From contig URWP01000067.1 in NCBI GenBank assembly GCA_900551645.1, positions 1 to 11,545 on the forward strand: a stretch of 11,545 nt of DNA, read 5' to 3'. Both the position numbers and the translations under genes were made by a program. Each line of letters begins with the position of its first letter. Position 1 is the first letter of the stretch. The DNA is from an uncultured Bacteroides sp. Its GTDB lineage: Bacteria > Bacteroidota > Bacteroidia > Bacteroidales > Bacteroidaceae. Shown here piece by piece: positions 1 to 7,833 of this stretch. The notes under the pieces were generated by a model. That model searched no databases, was not told where the DNA came from, and was given only the letters and a program-made list of their open reading frames with translations.

Positions 1-1
1 T

Positions 2-284
2 GATTTACAGAATAAAAAACTGTATTTTTAGGATAATGCTGGGGTTTGGATAACTCTTGTTATCCGAAATTTCGGATAACAAAAGAGAGTCATTGCCTGA
101 AGAATGCAGGCGGGTATTTAAAAAAAGTCGTTTTGAACAGAAAAAATATGAAGAAATAGCCGAAGAATTGAATATCTCGGTAAACACAGTCAAGTATCAC
201 ATTAAAAACGCTTTAGCTTATATCAACAGTCATCTGTCTGATTATTTGAAAATAATCTTGGCTTATATTTTCATGGGAAATTAA
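2..284 (+). pseudogene. ECF sigma factor, C-terminal region 4 only, apparently interrupted
   Basis: The frame ending at 284 encodes a sigma-70 region 4 of the kind found in PUL-linked ECF sigma factors: LPEECRRVF, then a helix-turn-helix (EEIAEELNISVNTVKYHIKN) that would bind the -35 element, then a hydrophobic tail. It lies 70 bp upstream of a FecR-type anti-sigma gene, the usual order for this pair. The frame is closed by TAA at 51-53 and has no ATG before LPEECRR; only a TTG at 57 could start it. Another frame at the window edge (2-28) reads DLQNK, which resembles the residues normally found just before LPEECRR, but it stops at TAG 29-31. The simplest reading is one gene interrupted by about 55 extra bases that include a palindrome. 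Less likely, it is a short separate region 4 protein. Most of the gene lies outside the window, so the break cannot be proven here. Confidence 0.6.
57..82. repeat. Perfect 26-bp palindrome at the sigma-factor break
   Basis: Each 13-base arm is TTGTTATCCGAAA followed by its exact reverse complement, with no spacer. A further GGATAAC at 48-54 can pair with GTTATCC at 59-65, so two mutually exclusive hairpins are possible. The core TATCC-N8-GGATA has the same form as the operator bound by E. coli HipB. It could be an operator, a recombination site or the scar of a small palindromic insertion. The sequence alone does not decide. Confidence 0.7.
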
Positions 285-354
285 AAAAAAGTAAGATTTC
301 CACTACCCGCTTTTGTCTTTATTTTGTCTTACCTTTAGAAACCACATAAATCAA

Positions 355-1380
355 ATGCAGACTGAAGATAAACATAGAGAGATAGATAATCTGATTTTAT
401 CATACCTGTCTGGTAAAATAGACAATAAATCACTCAGAGAACTTGACGAATGGTGTAAAGAATCTCCTGAGAATATTCGTTATGTGCGTAATCAAATGGA
501 GATATGGTTTTCATCTGGAGTTATCGGTTCAGAAAGTACCTTTAATACGGAAGAGGCTTTTTTGAGATTCCAGAAACGGATTGAAGGAACTGAATTGACA
601 TCCAGAAAGAGGATAAGTATCAACGGAAACGGTTCTTCTTGGAAGATTGTTTATCGTATAGCTGCAATAATATTGATTATTATCCTTCCATTTTTGGGAT
701 ATTGGGGAGGGGTAAAGACAATTAAACAGGGTTTCTCGGATATTGTAGTAGAAGCCCCTTTAGGCGCATGTACGAAGTTATATCTGCCCGATGGAACAAT
801 GGTTTGGCTGAATGCCGGTTCAAAGATAACATATTCTCAAGGTTTTGGAGTGGATGACAGACATCTGAACTTGGATGGAGAAGGATATTTTGAAGTTACA
901 AAGAATAAAGATATACCTTTTGAAATCAGTACGAAAGAACTTCATCTGGAGGTTCTTGGAACTAAATTCAATTTCCGTAATTATACTGATGATAAAGAGG
1001 TTGTGGTAAATCTGATGGAGGGGAAAGTGAAACTGCATAATGAAATGAAGGATGCAGAAGATATATACCTCTTGCCTGATGAAAAGGCTGTATTAAGTAA
1101 ATCCACCGGAGATATGAAGAAACTGAAAATGAAAGCAGATAAGTCTAATCTTTGGACAAAGAATGAACTTTATTTTGATGAGATTCTGCTTGAGGATATA
1201 GCCAAACAGTTACAAAGGGCTTTCGGAGTTGAAATAGAGGTAGCTGATTCATTGAAAGACAGACGTTTTTACGGAAGTTTCAGTATTACAGGAAATACGA
1301 TAGAACAGGTACTCGGAACAATTTCTTCTACCAACAGGATGAATTATAAGTACGAAAACAATAGGTATAAAATATATTGA
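355..1380 (+). CDS. FecR-family anti-sigma factor
   Basis: This inner-membrane regulator would hold the partner ECF sigma factor and release it when the outer-membrane transducer signals substrate binding. I start it at the ATG at 355 (341 residues); the longer frame from TTG 313 adds 14 residues with no family resemblance. The N-terminal cytoplasmic part (about 1-95) has the DNLILSYLSGKI helix and ELDEW typical of the sigma-binding domain. One membrane segment lies at about 98-117. The periplasmic FecR domain (about 130-226) shows LPDGTMVWLNAGSKITY, GEGYFEV and LGTKFNFRNY. A C-terminal DUF4974-type domain (about 272-340) begins LYFDEILLEDIAKQL, and it resembles the STN fold expected to meet the SusC signalling domain. 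It lies between the sigma remnant and susC, the classic order. The gene looks intact even though its sigma partner appears broken. Confidence 0.93.
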   Translation: MQTEDKHREIDNLILSYLSGKIDNKSLRELDEWCKESPENIRYVRNQMEIWFSSGVIGSESTFNTEEAFLRFQKRIEGTELTSRKRISINGNGSSWKIVYRIAAIILIIILPFLGYWGGVKTIKQGFSDIVVEAPLGACTKLYLPDGTMVWLNAGSKITYSQGFGVDDRHLNLDGEGYFEVTKNKDIPFEISTKELHLEVLGTKFNFRNYTDDKEVVVNLMEGKVKLHNEMKDAEDIYLLPDEKAVLSKSTGDMKKLKMKADKSNLWTKNELYFDEILLEDIAKQLQRAFGVEIEVADSLKDRRFYGSFSITGNTIEQVLGTISSTNRMNYKYENNRYKIY

Positions 1381-1476
1381 TTAAGTGTGATTCAGTCAAC
1401 AAAATGTAAAACCTTAAATTAACCCTATTATTAAGCCTATGACAACACTATTATCCGGTTAAGCAGTCTGGGTATC

Positions 1477-1513
1477 AAAAAAACACTGGAGGATGCGGCC
1501 ACATCCTTCAGTG
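1477..1513 (-). terminator. Intrinsic terminator of the antisense RNA
   Basis: A 12-bp stem, CACTGGAGGATG (1484-1495) against CATCCTTCAGTG (1502-1513), closes a 6-base loop with a single G-U or mismatch position. Read on the minus strand it is followed directly by seven T (A run at 1477-1483), the layout of a Rho-independent terminator. On the plus strand no T run follows, so it does not terminate the FecR transcript. An outer stem, GGTATC 1471-1476 with GATACC 1524-1529, can enclose it in the sense leader. Confidence 0.8.
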
Positions 1514-1558
1514 CTGAGAATCAGATACCTAATGAAAGACACCTTTATTCTTGTTAGA
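1477..1558 (-). ncRNA. Candidate cis-antisense sRNA to the susC leader (DonS type)
   Basis: A minus-strand transcript of about 80 nt is predicted from a Bacteroides-type promoter (1564-1594) and an intrinsic terminator (1477-1513). It would be fully complementary to the susC 5' leader and end inside the FecR-susC gap. DonS of Bacteroides fragilis, a small RNA encoded opposite the leader of a susC gene in a sigma/anti-sigma-controlled PUL, has the same position, orientation and approximate size, and represses its PUL. By analogy this RNA would pair with the susC mRNA and lower SusCD production when no inducer is present. The start point is estimated from the -7 box to within a few bases. Transcription itself is inferred. 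Confidence 0.7.
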
Positions 1559-1580
1559 TTCGGCAAAAGTAGCGAATCTA
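1555..1580. repeat. 8-bp inverted repeat around the antisense -7 box
   Basis: TAGATTCG (1555-1562) and CGAATCTA (1573-1580) flank a 10-base spacer that contains the antisense -7 box. As DNA it could be an operator controlling the antisense promoter. As RNA it would form a stem-loop in the susC leader about 50-75 nt before the start codon. Confidence 0.55.
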
Positions 1581-1594
1581 TAATCTCAAACCAA
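1564..1594 (-). promoter_or_regulatory. Bacteroides-type promoter for the antisense RNA
   Basis: On the minus strand TACTTTTG (complement of 1564-1571) matches the Bacteroides -7 consensus TAnnTTTG exactly, and TTG (complement of 1592-1594) lies 20 bp upstream in the place of the -33 TTTG box. Expected start is near 1558. A TTTG at 1587-1590 is only 15 bp away and is a poorer fit. Confidence 0.6.
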
Positions 1595-1630
1595 TTTATT
1601 CGAGTTATTTAATTTAAAATCAGACTTATT

Positions 1631-4600
1631 ATGAGATGTTTCAATAAGGCTATGTTAATAGCCTCGGCAGCGCTTTGCTTTAACCTATCGGTCTTTGCGC
1701 AGGATATTTCATTGGAAATCAAGAATGTAACAGTCAAAGAAGCGATAGAACAGTTGAAGAAGACTTCGGGCTACTCGTTCGTCTTTTCATCGAATGATAT
1801 CAATACTAAACAACGTGTATCTGTATCTGCTAAGAATGCGACCATAGAAGAAGTTGTAAGACAGATATTAAAAGGACAGGAAGGTATAGATTATGAGATT
1901 CAGGGCAAAAAGATTGTTCTGAAGAAAAGGTCGGCTTCAGCTACTTTTCCTCAGGGGAAAACAGGAAAGATTAAGGGACGTATTCTCGATGCGAAAGGTG
2001 ATCCTATCATTGGTGCTACTGTCATTGAGAAAGGTACAACTAATGGTACGATAACAGATTTCGACGGAAACTTTTCTTTGGATGTATCTGAGAATGCAGT
2101 AGTGAAGGTATCTTATATCGGATATAAGGAGCAGTCCTTCAATGCTGTTCCAGGCAAAGAACAGCTTGTTACCTTAAAGGAAGATACGGAGGTGCTTGAG
2201 GAGGTTGTAGTTGTAGGTTATGGCTCCCAGAAAAAGATTAACCTGACAGGTTCTGTTGCTACGGTGGGGCATGAAGATTTGATGGAACGTCCTGTGACTA
2301 ACGTAACGGCAGCTATTCAAGGAGCTGTTCCGGGTATGACTATTACTTCGGGTGAAGGTAGACCTGGACAAGATGCGGGTTCTATCAGAGTTCGGGGTAC
2401 AGGTACCTTGAATAATTCTGATCCTTATATTCTGGTGGATGGCATTGAAACAGAAACCATGAATTCGATAGATCCTAATGATATAGAATCAATCTCTGTC
2501 TTAAAAGATGCAGCGTCGGCTGCCATATATGGTTCAAAAGCTGCCAATGGAGTTATCCTGATAACAACTAAACGTGGAAAAGAGGGAAAACCGACAGTTA
2601 GTTATAGTGGAAACTTTGGTTGGCAAAAGCCTACGGGAACAATTGAACGGGTTAATTCTGCTGATGCCGCTATATTATATAATAAGGCTTTGGAAGACGA
2701 TAACAAGAATCCACGTTTCACCGAAACAGATATTCAATTGTTCCGTGATGGAACAGACTCATATGGCCATCCTAATACTGATTGGAATGATCTGGCATTT
2801 CAAGGTAATGGTTTCATACATAAGCATAATATAAACATTTCTGGTGGAAGTCAGAATGTCAAATACATGGCATCTGCTGGTTATCAGCATCAGAATGGCA
2901 TTATGGTTCATAGCAATAGAGAACAATTTAATTTGCGTATGAATCTGGATGTAAAGATGACGGATCGTTTGAATATGAGAACTAATATGGCATTTATTCA
3001 CAATGATTATGATGATCCGACCAATTCTTACGTTGGTGGTGGTTCTGATCAGATAATACGTCAGGTAAATCGCATAGCTCCGTGGATACCTTATAAAAAT
3101 GAAGATGGCTCTTATGGAACTATTGGAGATGGAAACCCCATTGCCTGGTTGGACCTGGATCAGGTTGTTTCACGTAAGAATAAGAATTTTTCGGGTACGA
3201 TAGCTTTTGATTATGATATTTATTCTGACCTGAAGCTCACGGCTCAAGGATCTTATATTTCTAATATACAGGATTATAAGGATTTCGTAAAAGAAATACA
3301 ATATAATTCGAATAAATACCATGGTCCTAACTCTATTGATAAGCGTATATATCAATGGGAGCGTTATAATTTTGATTTGTTGGCCAATTATGGACATTCT
3401 TTCGGACAACATAATTTGAAAGGATTATTAGGATATCATATTGAAAAATTCAGTAAAGACGAAACAAGAGCATCACGCGAGAACTTTCCTAATAATGACT
3501 TGACAGATATTGATGCAGGAGCTGCTTCAACTCAGAAAAATTCAGGCTTTTCGCGGGATTTGGCAATGATGTCTTATTTTGCCAGAGTAAATTATGATTA
3601 TGCTGGGAAATATCTGTTTGAAGCGAATTTCCGTGCAGATGCGTCTTCACGTTTCAGTAAAAGTAACAGATGGGGATACTTTCCATCCGTTTCTGCTGCA
3701 TGGAGACTTTCTGAGGAGTCGTTTATGGAAGGAACAAGAGATTGGTTGCAGTCTTTGAAAATACGTGGTTCTTGGGGACAACTGGGTAATCAGGATGCTT
3801 TGGATGATTTTTATCCTTGGATGGTTACTTATGCAATAGGATCAAATTATCCATTTGGGGGTATAACTAATACTGGTATTACTCAAGAGTATCAGAAACT
3901 GGAATCTATATCTTGGGAAACGACCACTAATTGGGGTATAGGGTTAGAAGCAAGTCTTTTCTCTTGTTTGGATTTCTCAATTGAATATTATAATCGTTTG
4001 ACGAAAGATATCATTATGGATGTACTGGTACCTGCAACCTTTGGACTTGGGGCATATAAAGATAATGTAGGTAAGATGAAAAATAATGGCGTTGAGATAA
4101 CAGCTTCTTTCCATAAGCAGTGGAACGACTGGAGATTTAATGCATCAGGTAATTTTGCCATCAACCATAATGAGATCACAGATTTAGGTATAGGTGGAGA
4201 TAAAATATCTGATTATTATATCAATAGGGTAGGCGAAGCATATAATTCATTTTATGGTTATGTGGCAGATGGATTTTTCCAGAGTCAGGAGGAAGCTGAT
4301 AAGTTTACCGATACATACGGAAATCCTTTTGGAAAAACATTCAAGGCTGGTGATATCCGTTATAAAGATGCTAATGGAGATGGAAAATTGAACTCTGATG
4401 ACCGTTGTGTTGCGGGATCAGAACTTCCGAATCTGACATTCGGATTCAATGTTGGTGTGTCTTGGAAGAATTTTGATTTATCTGTTTTACTTCAGGGAGC
4501 TGCAGATGTTGAACGTTATTTTACAACAGAGGTCTATGGAGAGATTTCGGGAGATGATGGTCATCCGGCAACTACCTGGCTGGATGCCTGGTCGGAGGAC

Positions 4601-4909
4601 AATAAGGATGCGTCTTTCCCTAGGGTTGCTTTGAGTGGAACATCTGCCAGTTCTCCTAGTAACTATTCTAGCTTTTGGATACAGTCTGCTAATTACTTGC
4701 GTGTGAAAAACATACAGTTTGGATATACATTCCCTAAAAGCTGGCTGAAAGGCTTAGGTGTAACTAATGTCAAAATATACTATTCTGGAGAAAATCTCTT
4801 TTGTTTTGACAGTTTACCTGTTGATATTGATCCGGAGGCTCCTTCAGGAAGAGGCTCTCATTATCCGCAAGTTTCAACTCATTCAATAGGTATAAACTTA
4901 ACATTCTAA
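1631..4909 (+). CDS. SusC-family TonB-dependent transporter with STN signalling domain
   Basis: This outer-membrane importer would pair with the downstream SusD to take up a glycan or related ligand using TonB energy. Of 1092 residues, a signal peptide spans about 1-23 (ends SVFA before QD). The STN domain (about 24-99) begins ISLEIKNVTVKEAIEQLKK; it is present in transducers that signal to FecR-type anti-sigma factors and absent from plain SusC proteins. A carboxypeptidase-like beta domain follows (about 113-186, GRILDAKGDPIIGATV), then the TonB-box-like EEVVVVGYG (190-198). The plug (about 205-320) contains VTAAIQGAVPGM, SIRVRG, PYILVDG and VLKDAASAAIYGSKAANGVILITTK. A 22-strand-type barrel ends in HSIGINLTF with a terminal Phe. 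DANGDGKLNSDDR near residue 915 looks like the calcium-loop segment common in this family. It runs into susD with a 12-bp gap, so the two are co-transcribed. The substrate cannot be told from sequence. Confidence 0.96.
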   Translation: MRCFNKAMLIASAALCFNLSVFAQDISLEIKNVTVKEAIEQLKKTSGYSFVFSSNDINTKQRVSVSAKNATIEEVVRQILKGQEGIDYEIQGKKIVLKKRSASATFPQGKTGKIKGRILDAKGDPIIGATVIEKGTTNGTITDFDGNFSLDVSENAVVKVSYIGYKEQSFNAVPGKEQLVTLKEDTEVLEEVVVVGYGSQKKINLTGSVATVGHEDLMERPVTNVTAAIQGAVPGMTITSGEGRPGQDAGSIRVRGTGTLNNSDPYILVDGIETETMNSIDPNDIESISVLKDAASAAIYGSKAANGVILITTKRGKEGKPTVSYSGNFGWQKPTGTIERVNSADAAILYNKALEDDNKNPRFTETDIQLFRDGTDSYGHPNTDWNDLAFQGNGFIHKHNINISGGSQNVKYMASAGYQHQNGIMVHSNREQFNLRMNLDVKMTDRLNMRTNMAFIHNDYDDPTNSYVGGGSDQIIRQVNRIAPWIPYKNEDGSYGTIGDGNPIAWLDLDQVVSRKNKNFSGTIAFDYDIYSDLKLTAQGSYISNIQDYKDFVKEIQYNSNKYHGPNSIDKRIYQWERYNFDLLANYGHSFGQHNLKGLLGYHIEKFSKDETRASRENFPNNDLTDIDAGAASTQKNSGFSRDLAMMSYFARVNYDYAGKYLFEANFRADASSRFSKSNRWGYFPSVSAAWRLSEESFMEGTRDWLQSLKIRGSWGQLGNQDALDDFYPWMVTYAIGSNYPFGGITNTGITQEYQKLESISWETTTNWGIGLEASLFSCLDFSIEYYNRLTKDIIMDVLVPATFGLGAYKDNVGKMKNNGVEITASFHKQWNDWRFNASGNFAINHNEITDLGIGGDKISDYYINRVGEAYNSFYGYVADGFFQSQEEADKFTDTYGNPFGKTFKAGDIRYKDANGDGKLNSDDRCVAGSELPNLTFGFNVGVSWKNFDLSVLLQGAADVERYFTTEVYGEISGDDGHPATTWLDAWSEDNKDASFPRVALSGTSASSPSNYSSFWIQSANYLRVKNIQFGYTFPKSWLKGLGVTNVKIYYSGENLFCFDSLPVDIDPEAPSGRGSHYPQVSTHSIGINLTF

Positions 4910-4921
4910 ATTTAATTTGCT

Positions 4922-6589
4922 ATGAATACTAAACTCTTGCAATATCTGGCTCTTTCATTGTTTATGGGAGGCTTATTTACAGCGTGTGATGATTTTTTTA
5001 ATACGGTTCCGAATGATCAGTTGTCTCCAACAACTTTCTGGAAAACGGAATCTGATGTGAAAAGTGCGGTAACTGCTTGTTATGAGGATTGGAATAATCC
5101 TGCAACAGGATCTACAGATGTGTTTTTTGCGGATTGTATGTCTGATATTTCTTATAGTTTTACGGGATCAAGTAATTATAAGAATGTATCAAATGGTTCT
5201 TCATCTTCCACTTCTACAGTAAATTATTATAGTTATGAGACAATACGGCGATGTAATTTGGTATTGGAAAATGCAGGACAAGTTGATTTTACAAATGACG
5301 CTGAAAAAAGAGATCTGATGGCTCAAGCCAGAACAATAAGAGCTTGGCGTTATTTCCAGATGAATTTCTGGTATGGTGGAGTTCCTTTGATTACTAATCT
5401 TCCGGATCGTGCCGAAGATGCTCAGTTGCCTAGAAACTCGGAGGATGAAGTCAAGCAGTTTGTTTATGATGAATTGGATTTGGCTGTGGCTGATTTGAAT
5501 GATAAACCGGCAGAAAGAGGTCGGATAGCAAAAGGTACAGCTTTAGCAATCAAGATGAGGGCTGCACTTTATTGGGGTGATCTGGATTTATCCATGAAGG
5601 CTGCTCGGGAGATACAAGCATTGAAGCAATATGAACTTGATCCTGATTTTCTGAATATGTTTAGCGAGGCAGGAGTTAATTCGAAAGAAATAATCTGTGC
5701 GATGCAGCATGTAAAGGATACTTATGCTTTTGATAATACAGTTCGTTTGTTTAATAATCAGGATGGAGGTTGGGCTTCATTTGTCCCAACACAGGATTTA
5801 GTGGATATGTTTGAAATGAGTAATGGGAAGACCATAGATGAAGCTGACTCGGGATATGATCCAACTCATCCATTTTATGACCGTGATCCACGTTTATATA
5901 ATACTGTCATTTATCCTGGTATGGATTTTACATCTCCTGCAGGAGTACAACGAATATTTAATACCTTGGATAAAGAAATAAACGGGAAGGTTAACGATGA
6001 CTTTATGGATGCCGCTACTAATGCTTCTCATACAGGATTATTGTGGGCAAAATATGTTTTACCCTCTACACAATATTCGCCATCATTGAGTAATTCGGCT
6101 ATATGTCCTATCTTATTCAGATATGCAGAGGTCTTGTTGACAATAGCTGAGATTAATGTTGAAAAGAATGAGAATATTGATGAGGTTTTTGATATTTTGG
6201 ACAACATTCGTACTGTAAGAGGCCATATAGCGGTAAATCGTAATAATTATAATACACAAGAGAAATTACGTGAACTGGTACGCAGAGAACGTTGTATTGA
6301 ATTGGCGGGAGAAGGTTTGCGGCGTGCAGATTTACTTCGTTGGAAAGATAATGACGGGCGATTATTGGCAGAAACGATAATGAATAAAACATTATATCGA
6401 ATGTCTGGAACTGTAGATATGAATGAGCCGGATCCAACTCGTAGAGCTGTAATAGAACTTCCTACCTCTGAAAATGAAAAATTCCGTAGATTGGAACAGC
6501 TGAAATATGAGAAGCATAATAGGTATTTGCCTTTTACTCAAGTGGAATTGGATAGGAATCCGAATCTACAACAAAATGAAGGTTATTGA
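4922..6589 (+). CDS. SusD/RagB-family surface glycan-binding lipoprotein
   Basis: This is the substrate-capturing lid that sits over the SusC barrel on the cell surface. Of 555 residues, a lipoprotein signal peptide ends FTA with the lipid-carrying Cys at 22. The Asp pair that follows (CDDFFNT) fits the acidic signal used to send lipoproteins to the surface in Bacteroidetes. Family hallmarks include the N-terminal QLSPTTFWKTESDVKSAV, the TPR-like RTIRAWRYFQMNFWYGGVPL and RGRIAKGTALAIKMRAALYWG segments, and the C-terminal RYAEVLLTIAEI, RRERCIELAGEGLRRADLLRW and RYLPFTQVELDRNPNLQQNEGY. The length is usual for the family and no break is seen. It starts 12 bp after susC. A hairpin downstream may mark the 3' boundary of an abundant susCD message. 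Confidence 0.96.
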   Translation: MNTKLLQYLALSLFMGGLFTACDDFFNTVPNDQLSPTTFWKTESDVKSAVTACYEDWNNPATGSTDVFFADCMSDISYSFTGSSNYKNVSNGSSSSTSTVNYYSYETIRRCNLVLENAGQVDFTNDAEKRDLMAQARTIRAWRYFQMNFWYGGVPLITNLPDRAEDAQLPRNSEDEVKQFVYDELDLAVADLNDKPAERGRIAKGTALAIKMRAALYWGDLDLSMKAAREIQALKQYELDPDFLNMFSEAGVNSKEIICAMQHVKDTYAFDNTVRLFNNQDGGWASFVPTQDLVDMFEMSNGKTIDEADSGYDPTHPFYDRDPRLYNTVIYPGMDFTSPAGVQRIFNTLDKEINGKVNDDFMDAATNASHTGLLWAKYVLPSTQYSPSLSNSAICPILFRYAEVLLTIAEINVEKNENIDEVFDILDNIRTVRGHIAVNRNNYNTQEKLRELVRRERCIELAGEGLRRADLLRWKDNDGRLLAETIMNKTLYRMSGTVDMNEPDPTRRAVIELPTSENEKFRRLEQLKYEKHNRYLPFTQVELDRNPNLQQNEGY

Positions 6590-6607
6590 TTTATAATATT
6601 TTATTCA

Positions 6608-6639
6608 TTCATTAGCAGGAATTTTTTCCTGCTAATGAA
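6608..6639 (+). promoter_or_regulatory. Intercistronic hairpin between susD and the phosphoesterase gene
   Basis: A perfect 14-bp stem is built on CATTAGCAGGAA (6610-6621) and TTCCTGCTAATG (6626-6637), plus two outer T-A pairs, and closes a TTTT loop. It is followed by A-rich rather than T-rich sequence, so it is not a standard terminator on the plus strand. It more likely protects the 3' end of the susCD message or tunes the amount of downstream message. The phosphoesterase ATG is 12 bp further on. Confidence 0.6.
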
Positions 6640-6651
6640 AAAAAGGATTGT

Positions 6652-7833
6652 ATGAAAAGAATTATATTTTCAAGTTTTGTTTTTTTATTCGTTGCTTTCT
6701 GTCTGGTAGAATCGGTTTATGGTAGTATTAGAATACAGCATGGCCCATATCTGCAAAATTTAAAAGAGACGGAGGTAACTGTTGTTTGGCTTACAGATAA
6801 ACCTTCTATCGGATGGGTAGAATTATTGCCTGATGACGGGACACATTTTTACGCAAAAGAAAGACCTAAATATTATGATACTACGAATGGAGTTAAAAAT
6901 ACATCTAAGTTACATAGTGTTAAGCTGTCTGGACTTAAACCTGGTACATCTTATCGCTATAGGGTGTATGCGACAGAAGTGTTAGATCATAAAGGCGTTG
7001 AGGTACTGTATGGTAGTACGACTGGCCTGGATGTCTGGCAATCAGAACCACCCGTATTTAAAACTAACGATGCCAGGAAAAAAGAAACATCATTTTTAGT
7101 GGTTAATGATATTCATGGCCGTACAAAGGATATGACTACCTTGTTTAATGTAGGTAAAATTAGAGATAAGGATTTAGTGTTCTTCAATGGTGATATGTTA
7201 TCTATTTTGAGGAATGAAGAGGAACTGTTTACGGGCTTTATGGATGCATCTGTTGATATGTTTGCCAAAGAGATTCCTATGTATTATGCACGTGGAAATC
7301 ATGAAACGAGAGGACTTTTTGCTACTGCTTTTCAAAATTATTTTTCGCCGAAAGAATCTCATTTGTATTACATGTTTACACAGGGTCCTGTCTGCTTTAT
7401 TGTTTTGGATACAGGTGAAGACAAACCAGATTCAGACATAGAATATTATGGGATAACTGATTACGATGCATATCGATCAGAACAAGCTTTATGGCTAGAA
7501 AAAGCGATAGAATCAGATGAGTTTAAAAGGGCTAAATTTAGGGTCGTAATTGGGCATATGCCACCTGCTCCTAAAGAACAGATATGGCATGGTCCTTATG
7601 AAGTGCTCACTAAAATAGTACCGATATTGAATAAGGCAAAGATAGATGTAATGCTTTGTGGGCATTTACATGAATATATTTTTGTAGAAAAAAATAATGA
7701 CATCAACTTCCCGATTGTAATTAATTCGAATGATATGGTTCTGACAGGAAAAACAAATCAGGATAGCCTTATTCTTGAAATTATGAATCTTGATGGAAAA
7801 TTAGTGGATCAAATAAAATGTCCAGTACATTGA
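6652..7833 (+). CDS. Secreted calcineurin-like metallophosphoesterase
   Basis: This is predicted to hydrolyse phosphate esters outside the cytoplasm with a two-metal centre. Of 393 residues, a signal peptide spans about 1-24 (ends VYG) and has no lipobox. A purple-acid-phosphatase-like N-terminal beta domain (about 25-135, IQHGPYLQNLKETEVTVVW and GLKPGTSYRYRVYA) precedes the catalytic domain (about 146-390). All five metallophosphoesterase blocks are visible: D153-x-H155 (VNDIHGR), G180-D181 (FFNGDM), GNHE at 215-218, H302 (VIGHMP) and GHLH at 337-340. The catalytic set therefore looks complete. It lies 62 bp after susD on the same strand, so it is probably part of the PUL and may remove phosphate from the imported ligand. 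It could act on phosphorylated glycans, nucleotides or other phosphomonoesters or diesters; the sequence does not tell which. Confidence 0.92.
   Translation: MKRIIFSSFVFLFVAFCLVESVYGSIRIQHGPYLQNLKETEVTVVWLTDKPSIGWVELLPDDGTHFYAKERPKYYDTTNGVKNTSKLHSVKLSGLKPGTSYRYRVYATEVLDHKGVEVLYGSTTGLDVWQSEPPVFKTNDARKKETSFLVVNDIHGRTKDMTTLFNVGKIRDKDLVFFNGDMLSILRNEEELFTGFMDASVDMFAKEIPMYYARGNHETRGLFATAFQNYFSPKESHLYYMFTQGPVCFIVLDTGEDKPDSDIEYYGITDYDAYRSEQALWLEKAIESDEFKRAKFRVVIGHMPPAPKEQIWHGPYEVLTKIVPILNKAKIDVMLCGHLHEYIFVEKNNDINFPIVINSNDMVLTGKTNQDSLILEIMNLDGKLVDQIKCPVH

Noticed and set aside
312..337. Promoter for the FecR gene (TTTG 312-315 and TACCTTTA 330-337)
   Set aside because: The boxes are only 14 bp apart against about 20 in the other promoters of this window, and co-transcription with the sigma gene is the usual arrangement.
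313..354. TTG at 313 as an earlier FecR start
   Set aside because: It would add MSLFCLTFRNHINQ, which does not resemble the family; the ATG at 355 gives the expected N-terminus and length.
4365..4405. EF-hand-like DANGDGKLNSDDR as a separate calcium-binding module
   Set aside because: It is a common feature inside SusC barrels and is part of that gene rather than a separate domain.
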